64,000 nt of DNA. It comes from Candidatus Rokuibacteriota bacterium (GTDB taxonomy: Bacteria > Methylomirabilota > Methylomirabilia > Rokubacteriales > CSP1-6). The notes under the pieces are model-generated. The model was not told where the DNA came from, ran no database searches, and saw only the letters and a list, made by a program, of their open reading frames with translations. A program made the translations under genes and the position numbers. Position 1 is the stretch's first letter. Every line of letters starts with the position of its first letter. The stretch covers positions 196,063 to 260,062 of the forward strand of contig JAUSJX010000012.1 of NCBI GenBank assembly GCA_030647435.1, read 5' to 3'. This document shows positions 42,859 to 54,344 of the stretch, piece after piece.

Positions 42859-43735
42859 CGTATTGACGTTTGACGTCGAGGAGTACTTCCACGCGGAGGC
42901 CTTCGCGGGCGTGGTTCGACCGGAGGACTGGCCGACGTTCGGCAGCCGCGTGGTCGACCCTACCGAACGCCTCCTCGACATGCTCGACTACGCCGACGTC
43001 CGGGCGACGTTCTTCGTCCTGGGCTGGGTGGCGGAGCGCCAGCCGGGCCTGGTCCAGGAGATCCATGCCCGCGGGCACGAGCTGGCTTGCCACGGGTACA
43101 GCCACCAGATGATCTCGCGACTGACCCCGCAGGAATTCGCCGAGGATGTGAAGCGAGCGAAGAAGGTGATCGAGGACATTGCGGGAACCCGCGTGATCGG
43201 GTACCGGGCGCCGACGTTCTCCGTCACGCGCCAGACCTTGTGGAGCCTCGAGGTGCTGATGGAGGCCGGCTTCCGGTACGACTCGAGCATCTTCCCCATC
43301 GTCCACGACCGGTACGGCATCCCGGACGCCCCACGCTTCGCCCACCGGATCCCCATCTTCGCCAACCGGATCCCCATCGTCGGCAATGGCTGTGCCATCG
43401 CCGAGCTGCCCCTCTCGACGCTCTCCGTCTTCGGGCGGCGACTGCCGGTGGCGGGCGGCGGCTACTTCCGCCTTCTCCCCTACGGGCTCACGCGTCTCGC
43501 TATTCGACACCTCAACAAGGTCGAGCGCCAGCCGGCCGTGGTCTACCTCCACCCGTGGGAGCTCGATCGACACCAGCCCCGGCTGTCCGTCGGGCGGCTG
43601 ACCCGGCTCCGCCACTCCATCAACATCGACGAGACCGAGGACAAGCTGTGCCGGCTCCTCGCAGACTTCCGTTTCGCCCCCGCCGCGCAGGTCCTCGCCG
43701 AGACCGGCGTCCTCGTTAGCGGAGAGGCGTCGTGA
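42851..43735 (+). CDS. Exosortase-locus polysaccharide deacetylase (DUF3473 type)
   Basis: The 294-aa product (ATG 42851; GTG 42845 is an alternative) opens with LTFDVEEYFH, the hallmark of the PEP-CTERM-locus deacetylase subfamily (TIGR03006-like). The NodB-fold metal site is visible in TFDVEE and HGYSHQMI, with RAPTFSVT as the next motif and the DUF3473 tail (PVAGGGYFRLLPYGLT, VVYLHPWELD). It probably removes N-acetyl groups from the polymer. It overlaps the epimerase stop by 8 bases and wecB by GTGA. Confidence 0.92.
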   Translation: MNNVLTFDVEEYFHAEAFAGVVRPEDWPTFGSRVVDPTERLLDMLDYADVRATFFVLGWVAERQPGLVQEIHARGHELACHGYSHQMISRLTPQEFAEDVKRAKKVIEDIAGTRVIGYRAPTFSVTRQTLWSLEVLMEAGFRYDSSIFPIVHDRYGIPDAPRFAHRIPIFANRIPIVGNGCAIAELPLSTLSVFGRRLPVAGGGYFRLLPYGLTRLAIRHLNKVERQPAVVYLHPWELDRHQPRLSVGRLTRLRHSINIDETEDKLCRLLADFRFAPAAQVLAETGVLVSGEAS

Positions 43736-44817
43736 AGCTCGCGGCCGTCGTGGGGGCGCGCCCGAACTTCGTCAAGGTTGCTCCAATCCTGGCCGCGCTG
43801 CGCCAGCGCAGCGGCATCTCCACCACGCTGATCCACACGGGCCAGCACTACGACGCGGAGATGTCGGGGGGCTTCTTCGCCGACCTGGAGCTGCCCGAGC
43901 CCGACGTGAATCTGGGGGTACGGGCAGCCAGCGCCGTGGCGCAGATCGCCGAGATCATGGCCCGGCTCGAGCCGATACTGGTCGCCGAACGGCCCGACAC
44001 GCTGATCGTAGTTGGAGATGTCAACTCCACGCTCGCCGGCGCGCTGACCGCGGTGAAGCTGGGACTCCGCGTCGCCCACGTGGAGGCCGGTCTCCGGAGC
44101 TTCGACCGGAGCATGCCCGAGGAGCTCAACCGGGTGCTCACCGACCAGATCTCCGATCTCCTGTTCACGACCGAGCCGGCGGCCAACGAGAACCTCGCTC
44201 GCGAGGGCATTCCCGCCGATCGCGTCCACTTCGCAGGCAACGTGATGATCGACACGCTGTTCCGTTGTCGCGAGCGCGCCCAACGGTCCGCCATCCTGGC
44301 CACGCTCGGGCTCTCAGCGGGCCAGTACGCGGTGCTTACGCTGCACCGGCCGAGTAACGTGGACGACAACCGGGCCCTGGGGCGCATGCTTGCCGCCATT
44401 GAGCGGATCCAGGCGGACCTGCCCGTGGTCTTCCCGGTCCACCCACGCACCCGCCAGCGCCTCGAGGCCCTCAACGGGCAGATGCCGGACATGCCCGGCC
44501 TCCGCCTGGTATCGCCCCTGGCCTATCTCGACTTCGTCCAGCTGATGGCCAACGCGCGCTGCGTACTCACCGACTCGGGAGGCATCCAGGAGGAGACGAC
44601 GGCCCTGGGTATCCCGTGCCTCACCCTCCGGACCAATACTGAGCGGCCTGTCACCATCCAACGGGGCACCAACAGGCTGGTGGGAGTAGAACCCGAGGCA
44701 ATCTACGCCGGCTGGCAGGACGTGGGCCGGGGCCACTGGCCCGCCGGCGAGCTGCCGGAGCTCTGGGATGGCAAGGCGGCGGGACGGATCGTCTCCGTCC
44801 TGCTGGGTGAGCGGTAG
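43732..44817 (+). CDS. wecB: UDP-N-acetylglucosamine 2-epimerase
   Basis: The 361-aa product is a non-hydrolysing WecB: GARPNFVKVAPIL start, HTGQHYD, VVGDVNSTLAGAL, HVEAGLRSFDRSMPEELNR with the catalytic Asp/Glu region, VTLHRPSN-like LTLHRPSNVDD, and LTDSGGIQEETTALGIP. It makes UDP-ManNAc, the substrate for the upstream dehydrogenase. GTG start overlaps the deacetylase stop. Confidence 0.95.
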   Translation: MKLAAVVGARPNFVKVAPILAALRQRSGISTTLIHTGQHYDAEMSGGFFADLELPEPDVNLGVRAASAVAQIAEIMARLEPILVAERPDTLIVVGDVNSTLAGALTAVKLGLRVAHVEAGLRSFDRSMPEELNRVLTDQISDLLFTTEPAANENLAREGIPADRVHFAGNVMIDTLFRCRERAQRSAILATLGLSAGQYAVLTLHRPSNVDDNRALGRMLAAIERIQADLPVVFPVHPRTRQRLEALNGQMPDMPGLRLVSPLAYLDFVQLMANARCVLTDSGGIQEETTALGIPCLTLRTNTERPVTIQRGTNRLVGVEPEAIYAGWQDVGRGHWPAGELPELWDGKAAGRIVSVLLGER

Positions 44818-44826
44818 GAGCAGGCC

Positions 44827-45846
44827 GTGGAAATCAGACCGCTCACCACGGAGACCGTCGAGTGGGACGCGTTCGTCCGCTCCGCCGTCCACGGGAGCCC
44901 GTTCCACTTGCTGGCGTGGAAGCGCGTGGTCGAGGCCGCGTTCGGTCATCGGCCCCACTACCTCATGGCGGCAGGTTCGGACCGCGTGGAAGGCGTGCTG
45001 CCGCTGTTCGAGGTACCGGGCCTCTTCGGGGGGCGCGGGCTCGTCTCGGTACCCTACGGGGTCTACGGCGGCGTTTGCGCGACATCCCCCGAGGCGCGCG
45101 CGGCGCTGCTGGAAGCCGCCACCCGGCTGGCGCGGGAGCGCCGGGCCGACTACGTGGAACTGCGCCACAGGAGCGGCCAGCAGGTGGACTTGCCGACCAA
45201 GTCGCTGTACGTGACGTTCGCCCGTCCGATCTCAGCCGACTCCGAGGAGAACATGGCGGCCATCCCCCGCAAGCAGCGGCGGATGATCCGCCAGGGCGTC
45301 AAGTTTGGCCTCCGGTCGGAGTTCGGGCTCCAGCATCTGGACGCGTTCTACGAGGTCTACGCCGAGAGCGTCCGAAGGCTGGGCTCCCCGGTCTTCCCCC
45401 GCACCCTCTTCCGCGCCATCGCCCAGGAGTTCAAGCAGGACTGCGAGCTGCTGACCATCTGGCGCGAGGGACGACTTCTCGCCGGCGTGCTCACCCTTCT
45501 CTATGAGGACCGGGCGCTCCCTTACTACGGCGGCGCGCTCGGCGCGGGTTCCCAGTTCGCCGTCAATGACTTTATGTACTGGGAGCTCATGTGTCGCGTG
45601 GCCGCGGCGGGTTACCAGATCTTCGACTTCGGCAGGAGCCGCGAGGGCACCGGCCCGTATCACTTCAAGCGGCACTGGGGATTCGAGCCTGAGGCCCTGC
45701 CGTACCAGTACATCCTGCAGCGGGGCTCCATCCCGAACCTGAGCCCGTCCAACCCAAAGATGCGCCTGGCCATCGCGGCCTGGAAGCGCCTGCCGCTCGC
45801 CGTGACCAAGGCGCTCGGACCCCGTCTCACGAGGTACCTGCCGTGA
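44827..45846 (+). CDS. FemAB-family exosortase-locus protein
   Basis: The 339-aa product has two GNAT-like halves typical of FemAB peptidyl/acyl transferases; SPFHLLAWKRVVEAAFGHRPHYLMA and the C-terminal FDFGRSREGTGPYHFKRHWGFEP match the exosortase-associated FemAB group (TIGR03019-like). It may attach an amino acid or acyl group to the sugar polymer or its precursor; the donor is unknown. GTG start 9 bases after wecB. Confidence 0.88.
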   Translation: MEIRPLTTETVEWDAFVRSAVHGSPFHLLAWKRVVEAAFGHRPHYLMAAGSDRVEGVLPLFEVPGLFGGRGLVSVPYGVYGGVCATSPEARAALLEAATRLARERRADYVELRHRSGQQVDLPTKSLYVTFARPISADSEENMAAIPRKQRRMIRQGVKFGLRSEFGLQHLDAFYEVYAESVRRLGSPVFPRTLFRAIAQEFKQDCELLTIWREGRLLAGVLTLLYEDRALPYYGGALGAGSQFAVNDFMYWELMCRVAAAGYQIFDFGRSREGTGPYHFKRHWGFEPEALPYQYILQRGSIPNLSPSNPKMRLAIAAWKRLPLAVTKALGPRLTRYLP

Positions 45847-45868
45847 CCTCGCGAAACGCCGACGCCCG

Positions 45869-47107
45869 ATGAGAATCCTGATGCTCGGTCCGTGGGTGCC
45901 CTCGGCACGGTACCCGGTGGAGGCGGAGCGGCTCCTCCGCTTCGCCCGACACCTCGTCCATGGTCACCGGCTCACGCTCGCCTTTGCCACAGACGTCCCC
46001 GACCACTCGGGGACGATCCTGGCGCTGCGTGCCGAGTTTCCGGACATGGAGTTCGCCGTCGTGCCGCGCCGCCTCCGGCGGCTGTGGAGCGCGCTCCGCC
46101 TGTTCGCCAAGGCGTCGGTCGAGCTCACGTACTTCGACTCCGCCGCGCTTCGCACCCGCCTCCGCGACCGTGAGCGGACCTCCCCCTTCGACGTGGTCTA
46201 CGCCGCGTCGGCCGGCATGATCCAGCACGCGCTCGACCTGGAGCGCCCAGGGCCGCTGGTGATCGACTTCGGGGACCTCGACTCAGAGTGGTGGGAGCGC
46301 CGCGCTGCGGGAAGCCCCCGGCTCAAGGCGGGATTCTATCGCGCCGAGGCGGCCAGGGTGCGCGAGTTGGAGCAGGCCGCCGCCCGGCGGGCCACGGTCT
46401 CCATGGTGTCGAGCGTCCAGGCCGCCGAGCGGATTGCTTCCTTCGCTCCCGGGGTCCCCGTCGTCGTGGTCCAGAACGGCGTGGATCCGGAGCGCTATCC
46501 GGCGGGCCCCCATCGGGCGGCCGAGCCGGTCATCGCATTCACCGGCTCCCTCGAGGGCGCCGGCGGGTTCGACGCTGCCACAAAGTTCTGCCGCGGGGTG
46601 CTGCCCGCGGTCCGCGCTCAAGTGGCCGGCGCTCGTGTCGTGATTCCCGGCCGGTACCTGCCCCGGTCCGCGCGACGCTTGGCGCGGCTGCCCGGCGTCG
46701 AGATCGTCGGCAACGGCGTGGACCTTCGGGCCCTCTTCCGACACGCCGCCGTCGCCGTCTCGCCCTCAGGCGACTCCAACGGGGCGCGCCAGGGGGCGCT
46801 CGAGGCCATGGCCGCTGGCGTGCCGCTTGTGGCGAGCCGAAAGAGCCTGAACGGGCTATGGGCGAAGTTCGATCAAGAGGTGTACGTCAAGGACGACCCC
46901 GGGGCCATGGCCCGCCGCCTGGTCGAGCTGCTCAGCAGCGAGTCCATGCGCGCGGAGGTGGGCAGCCGCGGCCGGGCTTTCGTCCGCGCGCACCATTCAT
47001 GGGAAGCCGCGGCTGTCCACGTCGCCCAAGTGGTCGACCGCGTCCTGAGCATCACGCCCCGCGCGTTCCGGCCGGCGGCAGCCCCTGAGGCGCCTGCGAA
47101 ACCATGA
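45869..47107 (+). CDS. Glycosyltransferase family 4-like, exosortase-locus type
   Basis: The 412-aa product has a GT-B fold: N-terminal ILMLGPWVPSARYPVEAERLLRFARHL, the DFGDLDSEWW segment seen in exosortase-associated transferases (TIGR03087-like), VVVQNGVDPERYP in the linker, and the sugar-nucleotide site VAVSPSGDSNGARQGALEAMAAGVPLVAS with the EAMA glutamate. Adds a sugar to the growing repeat unit; linkage unknown. The stop overlaps the next ATG (ATGA). Confidence 0.9.
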   Translation: MRILMLGPWVPSARYPVEAERLLRFARHLVHGHRLTLAFATDVPDHSGTILALRAEFPDMEFAVVPRRLRRLWSALRLFAKASVELTYFDSAALRTRLRDRERTSPFDVVYAASAGMIQHALDLERPGPLVIDFGDLDSEWWERRAAGSPRLKAGFYRAEAARVRELEQAAARRATVSMVSSVQAAERIASFAPGVPVVVVQNGVDPERYPAGPHRAAEPVIAFTGSLEGAGGFDAATKFCRGVLPAVRAQVAGARVVIPGRYLPRSARRLARLPGVEIVGNGVDLRALFRHAAVAVSPSGDSNGARQGALEAMAAGVPLVASRKSLNGLWAKFDQEVYVKDDPGAMARRLVELLSSESMRAEVGSRGRAFVRAHHSWEAAAVHVAQVVDRVLSITPRAFRPAAAPEAPAKP

Positions 47108-48207
47108 AGATTCGTCGCATCACCGATCGCGCGGACTTCGACGCGCTGGCCCCCGTCTGGGACGCCGTCGTGGCGGAGAGCGGACAGACCTCGCCCTTCC
47201 ACAGCCATGACTGGTTCGTCTGCTGCTGGAACGCCGCCCTTCCGGACCGCCAGCCGGAGGCGCTCGTGGTCGAGGACGCGGCCGGCCCGGTGGGGCTCGT
47301 GCCCCTTGTCAGGTGGAAGGGCGATCTCCACGGCGTCCCTGCCCGATTCGTGGGCCTCCTTCACGTACCCGACACTCCCTTCGTAGACTGGCTCTCCGTC
47401 GGGCCTCCAGAGCCCATCATCGAAGCCGTCATGAAGGACCTCGCCAGGCGTGAGGACTGGGACGTGCTCGCGCTCGCCGGGCTGCCGGCCACCTCGGTCA
47501 CGGTCAAGGCGCTGGAGGCTTGGCTCCCCGGCCGCTTCCGCTGGCACCAGACGAGCGTTCTCCGCTCTCCATCCCTCGTGGTGTCGGGCACGTGGGAGGA
47601 ATTCTGGGCCGGCAAGAGCCAGCGATTCAAGAAGACCATCCGCAACGTCGCCAACCGCCTGGCCAAGGCGGGGACTCTCGCCGTCGAGCAGCACCGCGAG
47701 GTCCAGCCCGACGGGCGGGTTTTCGCCGAGCTCCTCGACGTCTCGCGCCGGAGCTGGAAGGCGCCTCGCCAGGTCGCCATCGCCACCATGCCGCGCATGC
47801 CGGAGTTCTTCGGCGAGCTTACCGTGCGCGCCAGCGCGCGCGGGTGGCTCCGCCTCTGGGTCCTCCGCCTCGACGGCCGCGCGGTGGCGACCGAGTATCA
47901 GCTCGAGGACGGCGGGCGGGTCCATGCGCTGAGGGCGGAATTCGACGGGTCCCTCCCCGAGGAGCTCTCTCCCGGCACCCATCTCAACGCCGAGATCGCG
48001 CGCGCCCTGTTCGCGCGGTCCGGAGTGCACGAGTACGACATGGGCCCGGGGGAGAACGAGTACAAGTCACGCTGGACCTCGGACGCCCACGAAACCGTGG
48101 GGCTGCGCATCTACCGGCCCGGGACGTACGGCGCGGCGCTGTACGCTCTCGAGGCCCGCGCGGTGCCGGCGATCCGAAAGCTTCGACGCCAGGGAAACCC
48201 GGCATGA
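47104..48207 (+). CDS. CelD/BcsL-family GNAT acetyltransferase-like protein
   Basis: The 367-aa product fits the CelD/BcsL acyltransferase family: SPFHSHDWFVCCWNAALPD at the N terminus, FWAGKSQRFKKTIRNVANRLAK mid-protein, and the GNAT-type AEIARALFARSGVHEYDMGPGENEYKSRW tail. It likely acylates the polysaccharide or its precursor. It is the second FemAB/GNAT-like gene in the locus, separated from the first only by the glycosyltransferase. Confidence 0.85.
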   Translation: MKIRRITDRADFDALAPVWDAVVAESGQTSPFHSHDWFVCCWNAALPDRQPEALVVEDAAGPVGLVPLVRWKGDLHGVPARFVGLLHVPDTPFVDWLSVGPPEPIIEAVMKDLARREDWDVLALAGLPATSVTVKALEAWLPGRFRWHQTSVLRSPSLVVSGTWEEFWAGKSQRFKKTIRNVANRLAKAGTLAVEQHREVQPDGRVFAELLDVSRRSWKAPRQVAIATMPRMPEFFGELTVRASARGWLRLWVLRLDGRAVATEYQLEDGGRVHALRAEFDGSLPEELSPGTHLNAEIARALFARSGVHEYDMGPGENEYKSRWTSDAHETVGLRIYRPGTYGAALYALEARAVPAIRKLRRQGNPA

Positions 48208-50048
48208 GCCTCATCGGCGGACTCGTCTATCGCGATCCGACGCGCCCGGTCGAACCGGGCCGCCTCTCCCTCGGGTCCCTCGCCGATCCCGGTGCCGGTC
48301 GAGGGACCCGGATCGGCCTCCCGGGCGCCCTCCTCGCGACCGAAGGGGAGCAGGCGGCATGCGCGCAGTGGGACGGCGCGGCGGCCGCGATGGATCACGA
48401 CCTCACCAACCTGGACGAGATCCGCGGCTCCTCGAAGGTCGAGCCAACGATCCGCGTCCTCGAGGACGGCTATCGCCGCCACGGCGCCCGGTTTCTTGCG
48501 GCTCTCCGCGGGGGCTTCGCGCTGGCGCTCTGGTGGCCGCGCTCCCGTCGCCTCCTGCTGGCCGCCGACCGCTTCGGCATCCGGCGCCTCTACTACGCGG
48601 CGACACCAGAGGGCATCGCCTTCGGGACCCGCGTCAGCGTCCCGCTGGCGCTGCCGGGGACGACATCGGCGGTGGATCCCGAGGCGGTCTACGCCTACCT
48701 CAATTACAGCGCGATCCCCGCCCCGCAGACGGTCTACCGCGCCATCCGGCGGCTGCCCCCGGGCCATCTCCTCGAATGGGAGGACGGCCGGCTCCGTGTG
48801 GAGCCCTATTGGGACATGCGGTACACGGAGCGGGCGATCTCACGCACCGCTGCCTCGGCGTCGCTCCGCCGGCACACCGAAGAGGCGGTAGGTGATGCAC
48901 TCCGTGGCGCCGACCCGAAGCACACGGGGGCCTTCCTGAGCGGCGGCACCGACAGCAGCACTGTGGTGGGGCTCATGACGCGCCTGACGGGCGAGCGCGT
49001 CAACGCCTTCTCGATCGGCTTCCTCGAGACTCGGTACGACGAGCTCCAGTACGCCGAGCTGGCCGCCCGGCACTTCGACGCCGCCCACTACACCCGCGTG
49101 GTCACAGCCGATGACGCCTTCAGCTGCCTGCCCGAGGTGGTCGAAGCCTACGACGAGCCCTTTGGCGACAATTCGGCGCTGCCCACCTTCCTCTGCGCGC
49201 GCCAGGCGCGCGAGACAGGAATGCGGCTGATCCTGGCCGGGGACGGCGGCGACGAGATCTTCGGCGGCAACGAGCGCTACCGCCGCGAACAGATTCTGGC
49301 CCGCTACCGGTTGATCCCTGGAGCGATCCGGAAGGGCCTGATCGAGCCCATTCTGGGCGCCGTAAAGCCGGGCCGCATGGACGTGTTGGGCAAGGCCCAG
49401 CGCTATGTCGGCCGGGCGTCGCAGCCGAATCCCGACCGGTTCTACTCCACAGAGTTCTTCATCGCCCGCGAGCGCCTACGGCTCCTCCACCCGGACTTTC
49501 TCTCGGCGGTCACCGCGGACGCTCCGTTCCGGATCGCCCGCCGCCACTTTGACGCCGTCACCGCCCGGAGCGAGCTCAACCGGCTGCTCTATGTCGATCT
49601 CAAGATCACCATCGGCGATAACGACCTATTCAAAGTGACGCGGATGGCTGAGCTGGCCGGCATCGCCGTGCGCTTCCCGATGCTGGACCCGCGGCTGGTG
49701 GAATTCACGGGCACCCTCCCCGCCTGGCACAAGGTCCGGGGAACGGAGAAGCGCCACCTCTTCAAACGCGCGTTCTCGACCCTGCTCCCGGCGGCCACCC
49801 TGGCCAAGGTCAAGCACGGCTTTGGACTGCCCATCAGCGACTGGCTCCGCACCCACGGGCCGTTTCGCGAACTGGCGCGGGACACGCTCCTGTCCCGCCG
49901 GAGCCGGGAGCGTGGGTACTTCGCGCCCGGAGTGATGGAGGAGCTCTTCCGGCTCCACGAGGATGACCGCACCCCGTTCTACGGCGATCTGCTGTGGTCG
50001 CTCCTCATGCTGGAGCTCTGGCACGGGCACCATGGAGACGTCGCATGA
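48204..50048 (+). CDS. Asparagine-synthase homologue lacking the glutaminase nucleophile
   Basis: The 614-aa product has an intact synthetase half (AFLSGGTDSSTVVGLM pyrophosphatase loop, ILAGDGGDEIFGGN, KHGFGLPISDWLR), but begins MSLIGG instead of MCGI, and the glutamine-binding NGEIYN motif is replaced by a DHDLTNLDEI segment. The N-terminal domain therefore cannot hydrolyse glutamine in the usual way; ammonia or another amine donor would be needed. Two intact paralogues follow 8 kb downstream. The ATG at 48204 overlaps the previous stop; an extended upstream frame is only an antisense-like shadow. Confidence 0.9.
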   Translation: MSLIGGLVYRDPTRPVEPGRLSLGSLADPGAGRGTRIGLPGALLATEGEQAACAQWDGAAAAMDHDLTNLDEIRGSSKVEPTIRVLEDGYRRHGARFLAALRGGFALALWWPRSRRLLLAADRFGIRRLYYAATPEGIAFGTRVSVPLALPGTTSAVDPEAVYAYLNYSAIPAPQTVYRAIRRLPPGHLLEWEDGRLRVEPYWDMRYTERAISRTAASASLRRHTEEAVGDALRGADPKHTGAFLSGGTDSSTVVGLMTRLTGERVNAFSIGFLETRYDELQYAELAARHFDAAHYTRVVTADDAFSCLPEVVEAYDEPFGDNSALPTFLCARQARETGMRLILAGDGGDEIFGGNERYRREQILARYRLIPGAIRKGLIEPILGAVKPGRMDVLGKAQRYVGRASQPNPDRFYSTEFFIARERLRLLHPDFLSAVTADAPFRIARRHFDAVTARSELNRLLYVDLKITIGDNDLFKVTRMAELAGIAVRFPMLDPRLVEFTGTLPAWHKVRGTEKRHLFKRAFSTLLPAATLAKVKHGFGLPISDWLRTHGPFRELARDTLLSRRSRERGYFAPGVMEELFRLHEDDRTPFYGDLLWSLLMLELWHGHHGDVA

Positions 50049-51049
50049 GCCTCAGGGATCAGGCCATCCGCGCGGTCTCGAGCGCCCTCTACCACAGCCG
50101 CCTCCTGGGTCCGATCGCGACGGCGGCCATCTACGCGAGCCCCAGACGTGGCTTCCCGATCCTGACGTTCCACCGGGTCAACGACGACCACGACCCGTTC
50201 TTGCCCGCTATGCCCACGGTCGTGTTCGCGGCGCGCATTGCCCACATCGCACGGCACTACCGGGTGCTGGCCGTGGAAGATCTCGTGGAGCGCGTGCGCC
50301 AGGGCACGGCGCCCCGCAACGCCCTGGCGCTGACCTTCGATGACGGCTATCGCGACAACCTGAGCCACGCGGCCCCGATCCTGGCCCAGCACAGGTTGCC
50401 GGCAACCATCTTCCTGGCGACGGGTTACATCGGGACGCCGGATGTGCCGTGGTTCGATCGCGTAGCCCTCGCCTTCAAGCTCTCCCGGCGCAGGGATGTC
50501 ACGCTCCCCGGCTGCCAGCCGCTACACATCGAGACCGAAGGAGACCGGCTCGCCGGCCTCAAGCTCGCGATGGGCTGGCTCAAGACTCTTCCTGACGACG
50601 AGCGCCGCCGAGCGGTGGAGCGGCTGGTGGCCGATCTCCGACCCCGGGGGCCCGGGCGGCCAAAGCGAGTCATGCTCACCTGGGAGGAAGTGGACGCCCT
50701 GCGCGGGCTCGGCTTCTCCATCGGGGCCCACACCGTGACCCATCCCATCCTGTCGCGCGTGACGCCGGAGCGCGCCCGCGAGGAGATCCAGGGATCCAAG
50801 GACGCTATCGAGCGGACCCTGGGCGTGCCCGTCCGCGCCTTCGCCTATCCGAACGGTGGCCCCGAAGACTATAGTTCGACGACGGTCCGGCTCGTGCAGG
50901 AGTGCGGCTTTACCTGCGCGGTGAGCGCGCGCCGGGGTCTCAACGGACCTGCCATGCCTGCATTCGAGCTCCGGCGTGGAGGCCCCTGGGAGGCTCACCT
51001 GCCCACCTTTGCCCTCAAGCTGGCCTACTACCGGCTGACGGGCGCCTGA
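50045..51049 (+). CDS. NodB-type polysaccharide deacetylase
   Basis: The 334-aa product has the NodB motifs ALTFDDGYRDN (metal-binding Asp pair) and GAHTVTHPILS, plus FAYPNGG as motif 3, following FPILTFHRVNDD. An N-terminal amphipathic segment precedes. It is distinct from the DUF3473-type deacetylase earlier in the locus. ATG overlaps the asparagine-synthase-like stop (ATGA); glmS follows after 15 bp. Confidence 0.92.
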   Translation: MSLRDQAIRAVSSALYHSRLLGPIATAAIYASPRRGFPILTFHRVNDDHDPFLPAMPTVVFAARIAHIARHYRVLAVEDLVERVRQGTAPRNALALTFDDGYRDNLSHAAPILAQHRLPATIFLATGYIGTPDVPWFDRVALAFKLSRRRDVTLPGCQPLHIETEGDRLAGLKLAMGWLKTLPDDERRRAVERLVADLRPRGPGRPKRVMLTWEEVDALRGLGFSIGAHTVTHPILSRVTPERAREEIQGSKDAIERTLGVPVRAFAYPNGGPEDYSSTTVRLVQECGFTCAVSARRGLNGPAMPAFELRRGGPWEAHLPTFALKLAYYRLTGA

Positions 51050-51064
51050 GGAGAACGATCGCGC

Positions 51065-52903
<1,839 letters not shown>

Positions 52904-52946
52904 TGATCTCAGCGCCCAGAATCGCCTTCGTCGCCGGGGAGCGCTC

Positions 52947-54344
52947 ATGAGCGGGCTGAGAGACGTCGTCTTTCTCATTGTCCTCATCGGGCTCGTGCCG
53001 GTCAGCCTGATCCGCCCCTGGCTCGGTATCCTCGCCTGGTACTGGATCGCATTCATGGTGCCGCATGGGCTGACGTGGGGTTTCGGACGAACGCTCCCTG
53101 TCGCGATGCTGATCGGGGGCGCAGCCCTCGTGGGTTGGGTGTTCACGAAGGATCGGAAGCCGATTCCGCGGACGTGGACGGTCTTTGCGCTCCTGCTTCT
53201 GGCCGCGCACTTCACGCTGACCACCATGCTCGCCTACAACCCGCAGGAAGCATGGGGCAAGTGGGTGTGGGTGAGCAAGGTCCTCCTCATGACCTTCGTG
53301 ACCATGACCTTGTTCCAGGAGCGGGCCCGGCTGCGCTGGCTCTACATGGTCACGGCGCTCGGCCTGGGATTCTACGGGCTCAAGGGTGGGGTCTGGGTCC
53401 TGCGGACCGGCGGAGGCGAGCGCGTCTTCGGCCCCGACATGAGCTTCTTTGCCGACAACAACACGCTCGGGCTGGCGCTCTGCATGATCCTCCCCATGCT
53501 GCTGTACCTCTCGCGTGAGGAACCCCGGCCCTGGCTGAAGAAGGTCCTGCGGGTTACCTTCTTCTTCACCATCATCGCCATCGTCTTTACTTACTCGCGG
53601 GGCGCCTTTCTGGGACTCGTGATCATCCTCGCCGTCCTGATCTGGCGCTCCCCCTGGCGCCTTCGGTTCGGGATAGTCCTCCTCATCGGAGCGCTCGTCG
53701 CCGCCCCGTTCCTGCCTGACCGTCTCTGGGAGCGGATCCAATCCATCGGCGAGCAGGAATCGGCCGCGACGCGTGACACCTCCGTCCAGGGGCGATTCGA
53801 GGCCTGGCGCACCGCCTGGAACATCGCGCTCGACCATCCCTTCGCGGGCGGCGGCTTCCGGGCCCTGTGGAACGAAGACATCTGGAACATCTACTACGGG
53901 TCGGACTTCCTGGCGGTCCGAGACACCCACAGCCTCTACTTCGAGGTGCTCTCAGAACACGGCTTCCTGGGCTTCGGCCTCTATCTCCTTGTCCTCGCCG
54001 GCACGCTGGTGACCCTGCGGCGGATCCGGAAGCGGTGGCGGGGACACGCGGAGTACGGCTACCTCGCCAACTATGCGGAGATGACCCAGCTCTGCCTCTA
54101 CCCGTACATGATTGCCGGGGCCTTCATTACGGTCGCCTACTTCGACCTCTACTTCTACTTCGTCGCGTCCAGCGTCATGCTCCGCGCGCTCTCGAACGAG
54201 GCGGAGAAAGCCCTGGTGCCTGCGCCGGTCCCGGCCCGACGCGGGCGGACAACGGTTGCCTCGGCGTTGGCTCTACCGGCTCGAGCGCCGCGCCGTCCCC
54301 TGCCCTCGCCCCGTCCTCTGCCCTCGAGGAAGCGTCATGCGTGA
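52947..54344 (+). CDS. O-antigen-ligase-like protein, exosortase-locus type
   Basis: The 465-aa product is a polytopic membrane protein (about 10-11 TM) with a Wzy_C/O-antigen ligase domain. Its N terminus (RPWLGILAWYWIAFMVPHGLTWGF) matches the exosortase A-associated O-glycosylation ligase group (TIGR03097-like), and the large periplasmic loop carries FEAWRTAWNIALDHPFAGGGF and DTHSLYFEVLSEHGFLGF, the conserved ligase motifs. It would join lipid-linked glycan to an acceptor, possibly protein. GGGGAG precedes the ATG at 52947. A Pro/Arg-rich tail ends the protein. Confidence 0.88.
   Translation: MSGLRDVVFLIVLIGLVPVSLIRPWLGILAWYWIAFMVPHGLTWGFGRTLPVAMLIGGAALVGWVFTKDRKPIPRTWTVFALLLLAAHFTLTTMLAYNPQEAWGKWVWVSKVLLMTFVTMTLFQERARLRWLYMVTALGLGFYGLKGGVWVLRTGGGERVFGPDMSFFADNNTLGLALCMILPMLLYLSREEPRPWLKKVLRVTFFFTIIAIVFTYSRGAFLGLVIILAVLIWRSPWRLRFGIVLLIGALVAAPFLPDRLWERIQSIGEQESAATRDTSVQGRFEAWRTAWNIALDHPFAGGGFRALWNEDIWNIYYGSDFLAVRDTHSLYFEVLSEHGFLGFGLYLLVLAGTLVTLRRIRKRWRGHAEYGYLANYAEMTQLCLYPYMIAGAFITVAYFDLYFYFVASSVMLRALSNEAEKALVPAPVPARRGRTTVASALALPARAPRRPLPSPRPLPSRKRHA

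Noticed and set aside
48204-50048. Treating the first asparagine-synthase homologue as a pseudogene
   Set aside because: The frame is complete over 614 residues with intact synthetase motifs and normal coupling to neighbours; only the glutaminase site is lost.
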